NCBI GenBank assembly: GCA_963573305.1
Contig: OY754339.1
Location: 9,905,941 to 9,969,940 of the forward strand
From: Pyrrhosoma nymphula
Lineage: Eukaryota; Arthropoda; Insecta; Odonata; Coenagrionidae
DNA: 64,000 nucleotides
Direction: 5' to 3'
The notes beneath the pieces are model-generated. The model was given only the letters and a program-made list of their open reading frames with translations. It made no database searches and was not told where the DNA came from. Both the position numbers and the translations under genes were made by a program. Shown here piece by piece: positions 36,870 to 48,619 of this stretch (position 1 is its first letter; the number at the start of each line of letters is the position of its first letter).

Positions 36870-39800
36870 TCACCCTCTTTGGTGTGCATGGTACAATTTA
36901 TTAGAAACCGGCAGTAGTGGAACGAAATAAAAGTGTGGAAAAGTACAACGTGTTTTAACCACCATGATTGGAGTTTGGATAGGGGTGTTCCTCCGATTCG
37001 TCCGAGTGCTGTTGCCCCTGTCCGCGCGTGGCGGGCAGTATCTACGAAACAACCTTAGCCTTCGAAGTACGTTGAACAAATATGCTATACTTATTACGCA
37101 TAGTAGGACGAAATTTCGTATTTATTTTTCAATTTGTTTTCTTTTTGATACTAGTTTGACCAATTTCATTTAATCATTCTGGTTTTAGAATTTTCCGTGA
37201 AGAGCGCATCTTATCATTTTCTCACATTTCATTGTAAAGCAACCGCAGCCAGGAATCACTCAACGTTTTGGAGGAAGTTGGTGTTTTCCTATTCGCCGTC
37301 GAGGCTTCCGGAGTAACTATTACTCTTTTCCTATAATTTTCCGCGAAATTCCATGATTCCTCCAATTTCACTTTTTCAAAAGATTGTCACTTTTAATATA
37401 TTGCGATGAAGTAGGTTCACTTCAACGGAACTTTTCAATTTATTTAAGGTGCTTCGGATTCTGTTCGTATTTGTGAAATTTTTATTTTTTATTTCTTTCT
37501 TCGTTACCGTCCGGCATGGATTCCCAATCTGAAATTAGGAGTCTCCTAAGTTCTTAATCATTAAGAATTAATTCCTTGTAATATCGAAATTTCTGTTGAG
37601 AAAAACGTTTTGCTCCCCCCACTTCATCAAATGGTGTGGATTTTTCCGTCAGTGGCACTTCTGTTATTGAGTTCCATCGCTTTGGCTTTATGCTTGATTT
37701 TCCAAAGGAAATTATTCCTGCAATCATCACAAGTCTATATTGAGTATTTATTTCCCGCGGACTGAAATTAACTTTACTTAGATATTGATGATAATAATAT
37801 AAAATGTTAATCAAATAAATTTCTCGGTCACATATATTTATCCTACTATTATTTTTATAGCTTGCTAGGCGTTACACACATTACACTTCAAGCAAAAGAC
37901 CTTTCTTATTCCTTCAGAACGTTTCCACACCACATTTGACGAGAAGCTTCTATTCACTTCAAATTTGCCCTCATTTTCCACTCGTGCATTTAACACGTTC
38001 AACCCTCATTTACTTCAGAGCACCCATTTTATTTTAATCCTTTGACTCAGCTTTGCTCTCCTATTCCTTTCCACATTTCCTCTTTTTCCACCACACCACA
38101 TTCTTGAAATTCGCACAGCGCTCATGCTTGCAGCACTCGTAGTCGCATTTGTGAGCCAATTCACATCCTAAAGTACTTTTCCTTCAGCCTTCAAAACCTA
38201 TACCCCTCTTCTCTGTTGTTTTCCACTCTGATTGCTACTACCTTCCCAATACCCGGAGAGTCGATTAAGGGACTATTTTACCACCGGCATATTTTACCGG
38301 GAAGAATGCCACCATTCCATTGCTATATTGTTGAATGCAAGACATGCATGTTTCCCGTGTGCATTCAATATAATTTAGGGGTAACATTTTGAGAGGTCCT
38401 TGTAAATATATTTTAAGCACGTAAAAGCTCTCCAAAAAAATAAATGTAAGAGACATTATATTTAAAAGAAGAGTATTCTACTTCCTTGTTTCCTGAACAC
38501 TATGTCTTGCCTACAAGACACTTGTATATAATGTTGCCTAAACTCATGTTTCTTTCAAAGTTATCAAAAAACGCTAATTTATTTCTTAATTCACTTTTAT
38601 ATTTATCATGCAGGATGTACTAAACTTTATCTTATCTTTATTTGATTTTTGAACTACTTTAATCATAATATCAAAATTAAGTACATTTTTACTGATTATA
38701 ATTTGATACAATGTGCTGTTCACTTATTGTAAACTTGATGGAAGTGATCTTTACATGACAGATAGCTATTGAAAGTCAAGCCGAGATTTCGTACTGTTTA
38801 GAAATCAGGAATGGTAATATTTTCCATTACAACACGAATGATACCTACGTCCTTGGTCGCTTTGGACTACTAGCCTCGGATTATCAGTAATAATTACTTT
38901 ATCTTTAGAATGGTTTTGGGGCAAGGGGATGAGTGTTGCGAAGTCGGAAAAGGCAACTACATCAGTATTGATATTTTTTGTATGGCATCACTTATCCATC
39001 GTGGTTGCAGTTGTGGTAAGTTTGTAAATCATCTGCTAATAACATGTATTTACAGTACAATGTGTTCTGATAAATAATTTTAGAACACATTGTAGAGACA
39101 CTTTTGGAACAGCACGGATCATAGGGAGCCACAGGTATGTAAGTTTTGGTTCTTGTATTTTTTTAAAGTAATGGAATACCAGTGTTATATAAATTTGAGG
39201 AGTCTTTCAGGCTACCGCGTGGATGTAGATGTATATTGTTCTCCCCCACTTTCTTTGCCATTCAGTTCCGTAAGCACATGCCAAACTCTTTCCCACTCTT
39301 TACTTTCTTTCAAGTCACTCGTTCCAGGAAAGAAAGGTAATCTCGTATTCTTTCCCCGAATCGTCTTTCATGTGACTTTTACCGCTTGTCCCCCATTGTT
39401 TTCTCTTCCGCATACCGAATCTTCCCCGTTTCATGGTCCCTTTTATGTTTCCTTTTCCGGGTTCCCCAACCTCCGTCTTGATTCCGAAAGCTGCTTCTTG
39501 TGGATCGACTCTTCTGTCACATCTTTGTCGAAATTATACACGCATCATTGGATGCCAGGGGGCCGTGCTGCTCCTACGGTGAATATTTCAGCAGATTTCC
39601 AGTGGAGTTTCCACTCAATATACTTTGATTCTTTTCTCCGACTCCAGCGTGGATAGCCGATTTTTTTTCATTCACCTTTACGGGATGGAGATCCTCCCGT
39701 ATAAACCGTCACGGGGTCAAAATTCACTACCACTTGAAAGAAGCCTTAAAAGTGTGTACCCTATCTGGCAGATGAATTCATCAAAACTGGGGTGAGGACG

Positions 39801-40180
39801 AAACTCAGTACTGTTTTTTATGTATTTTTTATGAGGTTCCTTAGCACGATATTCGGTTATTTTACTCAACAAAGCTCATGTGTGGAGGACGTAAATAAAA
39901 GAAGAAAGTATATCGTGCCTTAAAACTGATTTTTAAAAAATATCCTACCTAAAACGCGAGCAAAAGTTCATGTATATTTCGGAAAATATTCCAATTTTTC
40001 ATACTTTGGTTCACAATGACAAATTTACTACGCAATTTACTGGCAGCAATCGAATATTGACGTAAATTGCACGTGTATAGAACTCTGAAAGTCTGCTGGC
40101 AGAACTTCACTTCCACCTCCACTATGTTTACTGCAGGCTTACTTTTTGTGGCCTTTAGGTTCCCTTTTTAACTTGGTACT
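36870..40180. other. Stretch without recognised gene
   Basis: No domain-bearing frame. The 167-residue plus-strand frame at 39153-39656 has no recognised motif and lies in moderately GC-rich sequence. A perfect 12-bp hairpin is at 39057-39093. Confidence 0.4.
39057..39093. repeat. Perfect 12-bp hairpin
   Basis: ACAATGTGTTCT (39057-39068) is followed after 13 bases by its exact complement AGAACACATTGT (39082-39093). No T-run or surrounding gene gives it an evident role. Confidence 0.8.
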
Positions 40181-40261
40181 TGGTACTTGGGACTAGGGAA
40201 AGTTTTAAAGGGCGGGGGTTGTGGGCGTGTAATTTTTAAATTTAGGTTGTAGTGTGTATTA

Positions 40262-40470
40262 GATTACTATTGCTTTTCTTTTCTTTTTTTTCATCATGCT
40301 TGGGATTATTTTTTATTCTAATTAGTAATGCATTGAATAACTTATTAATTTATTTAGTTATTTTTTATTGCTTATTTTACTTATTTAATTTATTTTTTTA
40401 ATTATATTTATTTATTTTTATAAATATATTTATCCCTTTTTTAATTCTTTTTTCTCAAAACAAGACTGAG
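40262..40470 (-). other. A-rich tail of Jockey-type element
   Basis: On the minus strand this is A-rich with many AAATAAAT-like blocks. It lies directly 3' of the reverse transcriptase remnant at 40480-41450 and so is best read as its 3' untranslated region and poly(A)-like tail. Confidence 0.4.
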
Positions 40471-40479
40471 TTGTGGTAG

Positions 40480-41450
40480 TGTGTTTGGATTTATCGAGGT
40501 TATAATGAACTATTTTGTTTTTCTGCTAATCTAAGTAAGAGATATCTTAGAGGCTGAGTGGCTTTAGGTCGATTTGTCGGTGATTGGATGGTAGTGGTCA
40601 GGAGGTTGGGAGGGTCTAGGTGAATGATTGAAGGATGGATTTTTACTTTTTTTGCGCTTTGAAGGAAAGTGGAAGAGAGGATTTTTTTGGGGGGGATTTA
40701 AGTGGGGATCAATGCTAAGGTTCTTGATTGCCATACATAGTTGATGGTCTGACTATTGCCGTGTAAATAGGTTGTTTCAAATGAAAGGGTAATTTACTTT
40801 TTCTATTGAGAATGGGATAAAGAGAACTATGTGCGTTGTGGAATGTGGTCATGACTTAATTCAAATTTTGGTGAAAATGGATGGAAGAATCAATAATTAA
40901 GCCCATGAATTAAGTTTCCTTGACTGTGGGAATTACGATTTCGTCGAGGGTGAGAGGAGGGCCTAAGCGTCAGAAGGATTTCAATTTGCGGTTATGAAAA
41001 AATGGGACTCCTGTGCATTTAGTGGGACTGACAGTGATTTTCCATTTTTCAGTCCAAGTGTGATGACTATTTAGGTGGTTTTGTACATTCCATCGGGCTG
41101 CGACAAGCCATCTCTGAGAAGAAGTAATGGTTGTGTCGTCAGCTAAGAGGTATAAGTTAGTGCTGGGGGAGGTATTGAAGTCATTGGTGTAGATGTTTTA
41201 TAGTGTGCGGGACAGAACGGCTCCTTGTGGCACTCCAGCAAGGATAGGATATGACGGGGAACGACTATTTTCTAGGGTTACTGAGAAGGTACGATTTGGC
41301 AAGAATGAGTTTATTAATTTGAAGAGGTAGGATGGGCTATTGAGGGTTGGGGAGGGAAACCAGCCTGTTTGGGGATTTGAAGAGGAAGAAAACATTTTTA
41401 AATTTAATAAGGAGGAGTTTTTCGAAAATTTATGAGAAGCAGCACGTTAA
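40480..41450 (-). pseudogene. Jockey-type non-LTR retrotransposon, reverse transcriptase remnant
   Basis: Minus-strand frames read LINSFLPNRTFSV and AGVPQGAVLS (41198-41395), then IYTNDF, LLADDTTITSS (the catalytic A/F-A-D-D box, about 41145), the segment NVQNHLNSHHTWTEKWKI, then a PLTLDEIVIP-like stretch, and YTAIVRPSTMYG near 40740. This is the order of reverse transcriptase motifs in Jockey-clade elements, from the finger-palm region to the thumb. Upstream (above 41450) the similarity stops abruptly, so the copy is 5'-truncated. Several stops and frameshifts make it non-functional. Sequence down to 40480 probably holds the remaining C-terminus. Confidence 0.85.
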
Positions 41451-41459
41451 AAAAAAATG

Positions 41460-43800
41460 GGGTGCCGGGATGGATTGATAGGCGGTTGTAGAACTTCTCT
41501 TGTTTTAGCGCAGAGCAACTCTGCCTCCGAGGTGTTTTGAAGTGCGCACCTGAGTGCGCTGGTCTCGACACGAATGGATGGCAACTGCGCTGAAGTGCTG
41601 CGAAGTGCGTAGCGCACTGGGAGCGAATGGAAGTGTTTCTGTTTGGAAAAGGTTGATCAAGTGATAATACGTTATTTTACTCGATTACATGGTTTTTATG
41701 GTGCCACCAAATTTGCTATCTGGGTGACGTTTAAATGATTAGAACCGTACTTGAGATATTGTGGAAATATTACGTTAACGGTCTCCCACGATGCAAACAA
41801 CGGTTCCTACTAGATTATCGGACTCAAGTATCATTGGGCCTGTCTGGAGTTTTATCTTGAGTGCCGTTTGGCTTGTCTGCATGCAGCAGACAATAAGTGA
41901 GAAATGATGTTATTCTTTAAAGCACGATGGAACCAAAGTGGAAACTATTACTACCAAAGAAATATTCCAAGTTATAGCTCTTATTTTTACGGCTCCGTTT
42001 CGAATTATCTTTTAAAGATGGAAATTTTAAATATTGAGTTTAGTATTTCTGCTGGTTCCTTTTTGCATTCCACGAAATTGACTTCTTTCAGGCTCGCTTT
42101 CCGAAGCACGTGAGCATCTGCCGTCCTCCCCTATTCACTCCGTCTCCGGTTATCTCCCTTCATGCGTTGCAAATAAGTCCTTTCCGGGAGGAGGTTCCCC
42201 TTTCACGGTTAGTTACACCGTTGCCATCGTAGTTCCGGCCCTCGAGTTATTGGCCCGAGGATGAAATGTTTCACTTATTTATGTCGATCATTTGGCTGTT
42301 CCTGATTCCTCCAAGTGCCCTGTATCTTCTTGCTATCCTCTTTCTTGGGAAGTTATTATATTCCTTCATCAATTATAATCCATCTAATATGTTTTCATTT
42401 CCTTTCCTAGTATGTTCAACCTTTTCAGCCAAGTTTTCTGCCTTGAAATAGCTTGGGGGTATTAAAATATCATAACAAGGAAATACGGAATATAGACAGA
42501 AAATAATCAAATAAATTTTCCAAAGAGTCATCAGTTACTTCCTTTATCTGTGTCATTTATACTTTTGTGTCAACAGAAGGTATTAAAAAAGTGAAAAGTC
42601 TTTTATTTGGTTTATTTTGAAAAGAAATCACCCGGTATTTAACAATCATGCGAATTCCAATAATCAAAGCGTTTTGAAACACTGTTGCGTGATCGCTAGG
42701 CCTACCTCACATGACAATTAATACTATTTGTCTATGTCAAATGCAGATGATGGACAACGTTAACCTCTTTTTTATATAAGATATTATATAATGTATGTAT
42801 ACATGGATGCTAATTTTTACTGACTTTGATTGTATGCTGGGTAATAACTTGAGACAATGTCCGTATAAAAATTCACTCAACTTTCGAGGATCGGTAATTA
42901 GGTAATTAAGATAATAGTTCTTCGCTTTACTATGTGATCATTAATTAGTGAAAGAATTTTTTACTTCCCGTTTAAATATTCTTTCACCCAAGCTTGAAAA
43001 CTGATACTATCAAGACGTTTTCTAATTTTCTTTAAACATAAGATTCTCAATTTGAAGCTTTCTTTATTTTCCATGGTTTCGTGTGGAAAGAATATTTATC
43101 TCCTGTGCATATTTTATCCTTCTGGGAAGTCTTTTTCTTCGACTGCATAAATAAAATTGTATAAAATCTTGGTAATCTCAGTATAATGACTTACATAATC
43201 CTAAACATTGATGTGAAGGCCTAGAAATATATTTCGTTCGGGTGCGGTTCGGGAGGTATTGCCATTGAAAAATAAAATACCTAATTAAAGCTAGACTGAT
43301 AAAGTAATTGGTGTGTAATGTTTTATGAGTAGTCAATTAAAAAACCTTACTGTGCTATGATATTAAAATGTTAATCCCAAAAGCGTCTAAAAACGCAATA
43401 TTTTAGTACAGGTGGGCAATGGTACTCGTTAATGGCTACCTAGTATTTGATCAGTGACGTCATCCGTCCTGTTCACCATTACAAATCATTTCGCAGCGCT
43501 CACGGATTCTTACCAAATTTCACATTTATAAAATTATTATAGTAATTTAATGCTTCATTTTTATAGAGTATTTTTGTTGTTTTTTATACTCTGATGATCA
43601 TAAACTGACGCATAGACTCGATTATTGTGCAGCATACGTTTTAGTTCAATACTCTATTGTTTCTCAGCCTCTATTTGCTCACACTACGCTTCTAACTTGC
43701 TGGTTATAGATATAAAGAGAGATTGATGGATAGATAGGTGGATTCCTTGTTGAGAGAGTATGATCAAGCAGTCCCTTCTCTCAATTAATTCCTCGTAGTA
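41460..43800. other. Stretch without recognised gene
   Basis: A block at 41500-41640 repeats AGTGCGC and related hexamers (GAAGTGCGCACC, GCGAAGTGCGTAGCGCACTGG), like subterminal repeats of a DNA transposon, but no matching ends were found. The rest is AT-rich without recognised features. Confidence 0.4.
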
Positions 43801-43814
43801 GTCACATGTCAATA

Positions 43815-44065
43815 AAACAAACAAACGTCCTGCCTCTCTTTATCTCTTCTATAAGGCCTATTCTCCCTCTTTCTCTTCCCCGCTCACTACCTCCTCTATG
43901 TCACCGCCTACAGCAGCCCGTCAATTCCTGCTGCAATCAAATATTATGCATCCGCCTAATCATTTTCAGAAGTTTCCTCTCCTCACTCATCACACTAGGC
44001 ACTTCCTCGTTCGTCTTCCTTTCACTCCATCGCACTTCCTGCATCCTCCTTCTCACGCATACAGC
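43815..44065 (-). pseudogene. LINE C-terminal remnant
   Basis: The minus-strand frame reads RMQEVRWSERKTNEEV, then SEERKLLKMIRRMHNI before a stop, then a Gly/Arg-rich run. This is the same C-terminal signature as the remnant at 14.4-14.9 kb (W-x-x-RKTNEE, EER-x-L-x-x-I-RR). No reverse transcriptase core is present. Confidence 0.6.
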
Positions 44066-44404
44066 GTACATTACAGCCAATTACCCGGCAAGCCACGTAA
44101 AGAGTGTGTGGCAGTGGGTGAGTACTGACCAACATGCATTGCACTATACCCTACTAAAGTTAATTTTACTACAACTATTGATGCATTATCATAAGTTGTT
44201 AATGCTTATCAGGAAAAATTCTTTCTATTCTCATCCTACTCTTTAAAAGTCCAGGTTTCAGCACTTTACAGTACTAAACTACAGATTACATTAAGTTTTA
44301 TTAGGGAGATCCTCTGGTAAAAGTAGGTTAAGATGGAAATAGGAATTAACATACTACTTTGCAGATGAAGATCCTTGATTTTTCCACTTTGATCCACGAG
44401 TTCG

Positions 44405-44640
44405 TTCTTTAAGCTCGGAATAGGTCCTACTTCTCTTTATCCCATTCATAAAGCCTGTTTAGATGTTGCTTACACACAACCCTCCACTCTGTCACGTCAT
44501 TAAACCTTCCATTGTCTTTCATTAACTCCTCCAACCACCTTCTGTGCCTTCTCCTAATTTCCTCTCGCTTCTTCCTCATTTGCCATACCGAGAACTTCAT
44601 CGTTTATCTTCCTCTACATCCATTGAAACCTTAAAATAAC
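44405..44640 (-). pseudogene. Second LINE C-terminal remnant
   Basis: Minus-strand frames read RKINDEVLGMANEEEA and, after a frameshift, EIRRRHRRWLEELMKDN, followed by a Trp/Leu-containing tail. It is related to but distinct from the fragment at 43.8 kb, so this is either a second insertion or a diverged relative on the same strand. Confidence 0.5.
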
Positions 44641-44649
44641 CTGCAAAGC

Positions 44650-45436
44650 CTATGGAGTGGAATAACTTGAATACTGAACATTATTTTTGGGAATTCTTAG
44701 CGGGATTAATGAGCTAATTATGTCCAACATTTTGACGTGAGACTTTGATATCATTTTCAGGGCTTATGATAATAGGAAGTCCCGTGCTCAACCCTGAAGT
44801 TGAAAAGGGAAAACTCCTGTCGAATCATTGGCCATCGTGAAGTCATTAAACCGGTGGGAAACCCGAAAATTATCCATCAAAGTACTGAGTGGAATCTCAT
44901 GTACATATTTTTTTAGGTTTACACGTTCCCCAATACTCATTTCGTTATTTGGGGTAATTAGCTGGTGATGAGTGGATGTAGTGTTTGGGATGCAATTGTA
45001 TTTTTCTCGTAAATGTAGTCGTTTGGCTCGTGGCTCTCCGTCCTTCATCTGTTCTAATCTCACGCGCAGCGAGTCGCAAAATTCCCTCCTTTCTCTTTCG
45101 AAAAAAATAATATTTTATTTCCCTTTCTGTTGTTTCATTTTTTTTTATTTTTCATCACTATCCGACGTTCCCTCTCATCCTTATTTATTCCCCGGATTTT
45201 CACCAACTCCCTCGTTTTTTGTTCTCCAAAGATATTCCTTGGAGAGTATTTTCCGGACGTAAACTAATTAGTTTCAAAGTTTACATTTGCCCCCTCCTCC
45301 ATCTTCCCTCGTGTCCGTCTCCTTCACCCCTTCTCTGCGTATCTCATATTCACTTTTTCCCTGAAAAAATCCATACTACCGCCCATTCAATACAATTCCT
45401 TACCTCTTTTCAACAAATTGCTTAATTCCTACCTTC
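44650..45436. other. Stretch without recognised gene
   Basis: AT-rich to 45000, then pyrimidine-rich on the plus strand to 45430. No domain recognised. Confidence 0.5.
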
Positions 45437-45439
45437 TAA

Positions 45440-46928
45440 AGGCCGTTTTACACGGGGCTCTTTACAACGCAGGTTGAAGCAGCTTCAGCTCTCGCAGTAG
45501 AAGGCGCCAAAGTACACTGCGAAAGCGAGAGCTTTTCACAATACGACAGCTTTACACGACACATGCGTCTGCGCAAGTCTTCGTGAAATTTCTTCCTAAA
45601 TACGCATTTGACGAGTGTTTTGTTTTGACAGTGAAAAGGGTTTGTGCGCATTGTTGCTTACATCGGTTTGCTTTCTGTTCAATTTGCAAGGGAAGGCATG
45701 AATATAGAAGATGCAAGGTTATATTAACGCGTCGCCAAGAAAAGTTTTACTTTAAAGTAAAGTCGGTAACTAGGGATTGATTTAATTTATTGGGTAGACA
45801 CTTCTCTTTAAAAATATTTCTAATATTTGAGTGTAAAAATTGTACGTACAATAATAAATCATGACATTACAAATCTAGAGAGGTTTGACCCGGTGCACTC
45901 CATGATACTAATCTCCTGCGTTAGCGACTAACTACTTCATCAAGTTCCTGGTTGAATGTAAAATGAATTTATTGATTGACAAATAAATAAATATGGTGAG
46001 AGAAATTTAAGTTGAGTAGAGAAATAAGTAAATTTATTAGCACTCTTGGTTGATGTACGTGTACCTACTTGTCGTCCAACACATTTTTTCAGCATTATTT
46101 GATGATCAATCCGAATTTTGTTAGGATAGAGTGACGATAGGACAGTTTAATGCAAAATATTCTTATAATATATCTCCTCAACTACGAAAATTGATGCCGA
46201 AAGCAAACAAACATACGAACTTTCGTTGCCCTGGCCCAAAATCGGGGGCTAACATAACGCAAGCAAAATACGATCCACACTAATGTCTAGTTAAGTAAGT
46301 GACTACATACACGAAATTTGATTATAATTGAAAACTTTCAACGGGAATCATCCATTTAAGACCAACTTTTATGAAATATATTCCGGTTATCGAGTGCAAT
46401 TTTCGTTCACGCTTGGAGAATGTAGGTGATTTTTTACATTAAATTTTTATTGTGCGAGAAATTACTCCTTAATAAATGTCATGCATGATTTTAATAATTT
46501 ACTAGAATGCATAATCATCACTGTACGCCTAAATACCCTATTGATAGGAATTTAGAAAATGCGATCTAACGGTAAGCGATCTCCCTTTCATCGGTAGAAA
46601 TATTTAATTATTAAATTCCGCAATATTATTCCACTAACAGCCTACAAATATCTCTCTAAACTTAACGCACCATGGCAAGAGCATGTCTACATGTGTATCT
46701 GTAGCAACAAACAAGTATTTTTTTTATTAAATAACAGTATAACATACGAGGTGCTTCACGGACTGCGAGAACGCGGGCACCAAATTAGAGCAGAGACTAT
46801 TTTCCTCGCAGTCATTCATACATTCACGCAGGCGTTCGCGCAGTACACCGCTTTACACGACGCAATTTTCACTGCGAATGCATCCATACACCAGCCTGCG
46901 CAGTAGAGAGCCCCGTGTAAAACGGCCT
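45440..46928. mobile_element. PIF/Harbinger-like non-autonomous element
   Basis: A perfect 22 bp inverted repeat (45440-45461 and 46907-46928) begins AGGCCGTTTTACACGGGG. TAA flanks both sides (45437-45439 and 46929-46931), the 3 bp target preference of PIF/Harbinger. Subterminal motifs TTTACACGAC and GCGCAG occur within 120 bases of both ends. The 1489 bp interior is AT-rich with no transposase. Short frames near both ends are translations of the subterminal repeats. Confidence 0.8.
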
Positions 46929-46934
46929 TAAGAT

Positions 46935-47780
46935 GCTTCTCTGTATCATGTCCATCCTGTGTAGTGGTAGGATCGAAAAATGATGTAATGGATTTGCGTT
47001 TATGAATAAAAACTAATACCTATCACAATTTTATGAATGGCATAAACTGTTGTGTGTCCCAGTTGAATATATAACTTCTTGTGTAGAAAGATAAAAGGCT
47101 GAGCTTTGCATGAGAGGAACAGGTAGGGTTGATCTGGCCATAAAAATGACCAATATTAGAGTGTAAAATAAAGTGATACAAAGAAAACATTTAAGCAACG
47201 TATTTAATTTGCCTCGACTTTGGTTTCATTTACTTCGGTTTCTTTACTTTTCCTAGCATAATACTGTCATCTGTATAGTTTAGATCATAGTTAATACTCA
47301 TCAGCAATACTCATCGATCCGAATATTAGATTGACGCAGCTCTCCATTCGATTCTCCTCTCGGTCAACTGCTTATTTCCTACATAATTATTAATTTTGAG
47401 GTTATTAATTATTCGCTTAATACATTCCATTCTTGGTCTTCCTTTATGATTCTTCTCTTCTTTCTCTTTGTGATTATTCCCTTACAAAACTTAGTTTTTC
47501 ATTAGGCTGTTGTGTCGCGAAATGAGTCCAATGAGTTTGCGTCTCCTTCTGCATAGACTTAGCGTTATGCTTCTTTCCCCCACAGCTTTTCGTTGGACTT
47601 CGTTTCTGTTTCTCTCCGTCCATTTTCCAATTGACACTAGCAAATACAAATCAGACAGCTGTGACTACATTCACACGACTGTTTCAGCATGTTCTATTCA
47701 CGGTGAATTCTGATTCACGTTTTGAAATGATGTTCCAGCGGTATGTCAATGCAGACTATAAATTGTAAATGCTCTGAATC
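46935..47780. other. AT-rich stretch without recognised gene
   Basis: Nothing recognised on either strand. Confidence 0.5.
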
Positions 47781-47839
47781 GTACCCATACTAAATTATAG
47801 GTATACTTTGTATTTATTCTACAGTTTTTAATAGTAGTG

Positions 47840-47872
47840 CAACGCGTTCCGCCGATCTACGGCATCATCAGG
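47840..47872 (-). ncRNA. Hammerhead-ribozyme-like motif in Penelope end
   Basis: Minus sense: CUGAUGA (complement of 47865-47871), a 4-bp stem II GCCG/CGGC with loop UAGAU, then GGAACGCGUU with the palindrome ACGCGT (47842-47847). One A of the usual GAAAC seems to be missing, so the core is damaged. It lies 3' of the GIY-YIG remnant, the position expected for a pseudo-LTR hammerhead. Confidence 0.55.
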
Positions 47873-47907
47873 TAAAAATTCTAGGATTGTGTTTTTATTG
47901 ACCGTTG

Positions 47908-48375
47908 TTATGTTGACGTAGTTGCGGGGTTGGTTTGAGTGAGGGATGTGGTGGTTAAACCGTGGCTTAGAAATGCGAGCGCGGATAGGGGGCTTGAATA
48001 GTTGATTTTTCTTAAGGTTAGTTTCTCGGAAAGGAGTGGGGAGGACTGCGGGAACAATTGCTCATTACAAAGGGCCATCTTAGGGTCTGCCAAGTGCCTT
48101 CTTATCTCGATTTTCTCAAGAGCATCCATTTTTAATCCCTTACAGACGATATTTAAAATTTCAGAAACAAAGTCGCTTTTTTGGTTGCAATCCAAGAGAT
48201 GTTTAGCAAAGAGGGAGCTGAAATCCATATTTTTGTGACAACTAACGTTTTCCTTGGAGCGCATCATGAAGCTTCTACCTGTTTGACCAAAAATGAAGTG
48301 TTTTAACTATTGCATTTAAGTTTATATATTCCTGACTTGAGATGTTTTTCTTGTCTGTCTTTACTATTAACTAAG
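47908..48375 (-). pseudogene. Penelope-like GIY-YIG endonuclease remnant
   Basis: In the minus sense the remnant reads SGIYKLKC (about 48313-48335), a stop and a frameshift, then FGQTGRSFMMRSKEN, SSLFAKHLLDCNQKSDF and KGLKMDALEKIEI. This is the order of the GIY-YIG nuclease that ends Penelope polyproteins: G-I/V-Y-K-x-x-C, then the YIG-x-T-x-RSF-x-x-R-x-x-EH segment, then a FA-x-HLL-x-x-NH segment and the E-x-x-E/I helix with the catalytic glutamate in LEKIEI. The YIG triplet is here IFG, and the catalytic Arg (R of GRSF) is kept. The broken reading frame rules out activity. Confidence 0.85.
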
Positions 48376-48619
48376 AGCTTGGAAAGGGCTAATGGTGGGT
48401 AAGAGGCTGCTTTAAGTGAGGTGGGCAGGAGAATGCATATCTTATATGAGATATCTCCCCGGAATGGGAGAAAGCACCACTTTTAAGTCTTTTTGATCTA
48501 TGAGCAGAGAGGATTAAATGTTTTTAATGGCTACTGTCATCTGTTTTTTCCGTAGTAAACGCGTTGTACCGCAAATAATAATAGTAGAAAAAATACAAAG
48601 TATATAATTTAGTATGGAT

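Larger units (their letters stand above)
47785..48617 (-). mobile_element. Penelope-like retroelement remnant with inverted ends
   Basis: The outer ends are inverted: CCATACTAAAT (47785-47795) and ATTTAGTATGG (48607-48617). The similarity continues inward over ACTTTGTATTTATTCTAC-like sequence to ACGCGT (47842-47847 and 48559-48564). Between them lies minus-strand GIY-YIG coding sequence. Penelope elements commonly end in such directly or invertedly placed pseudo-LTRs and are strongly 5'-truncated, as here: the reverse transcriptase is gone. Confidence 0.8.
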
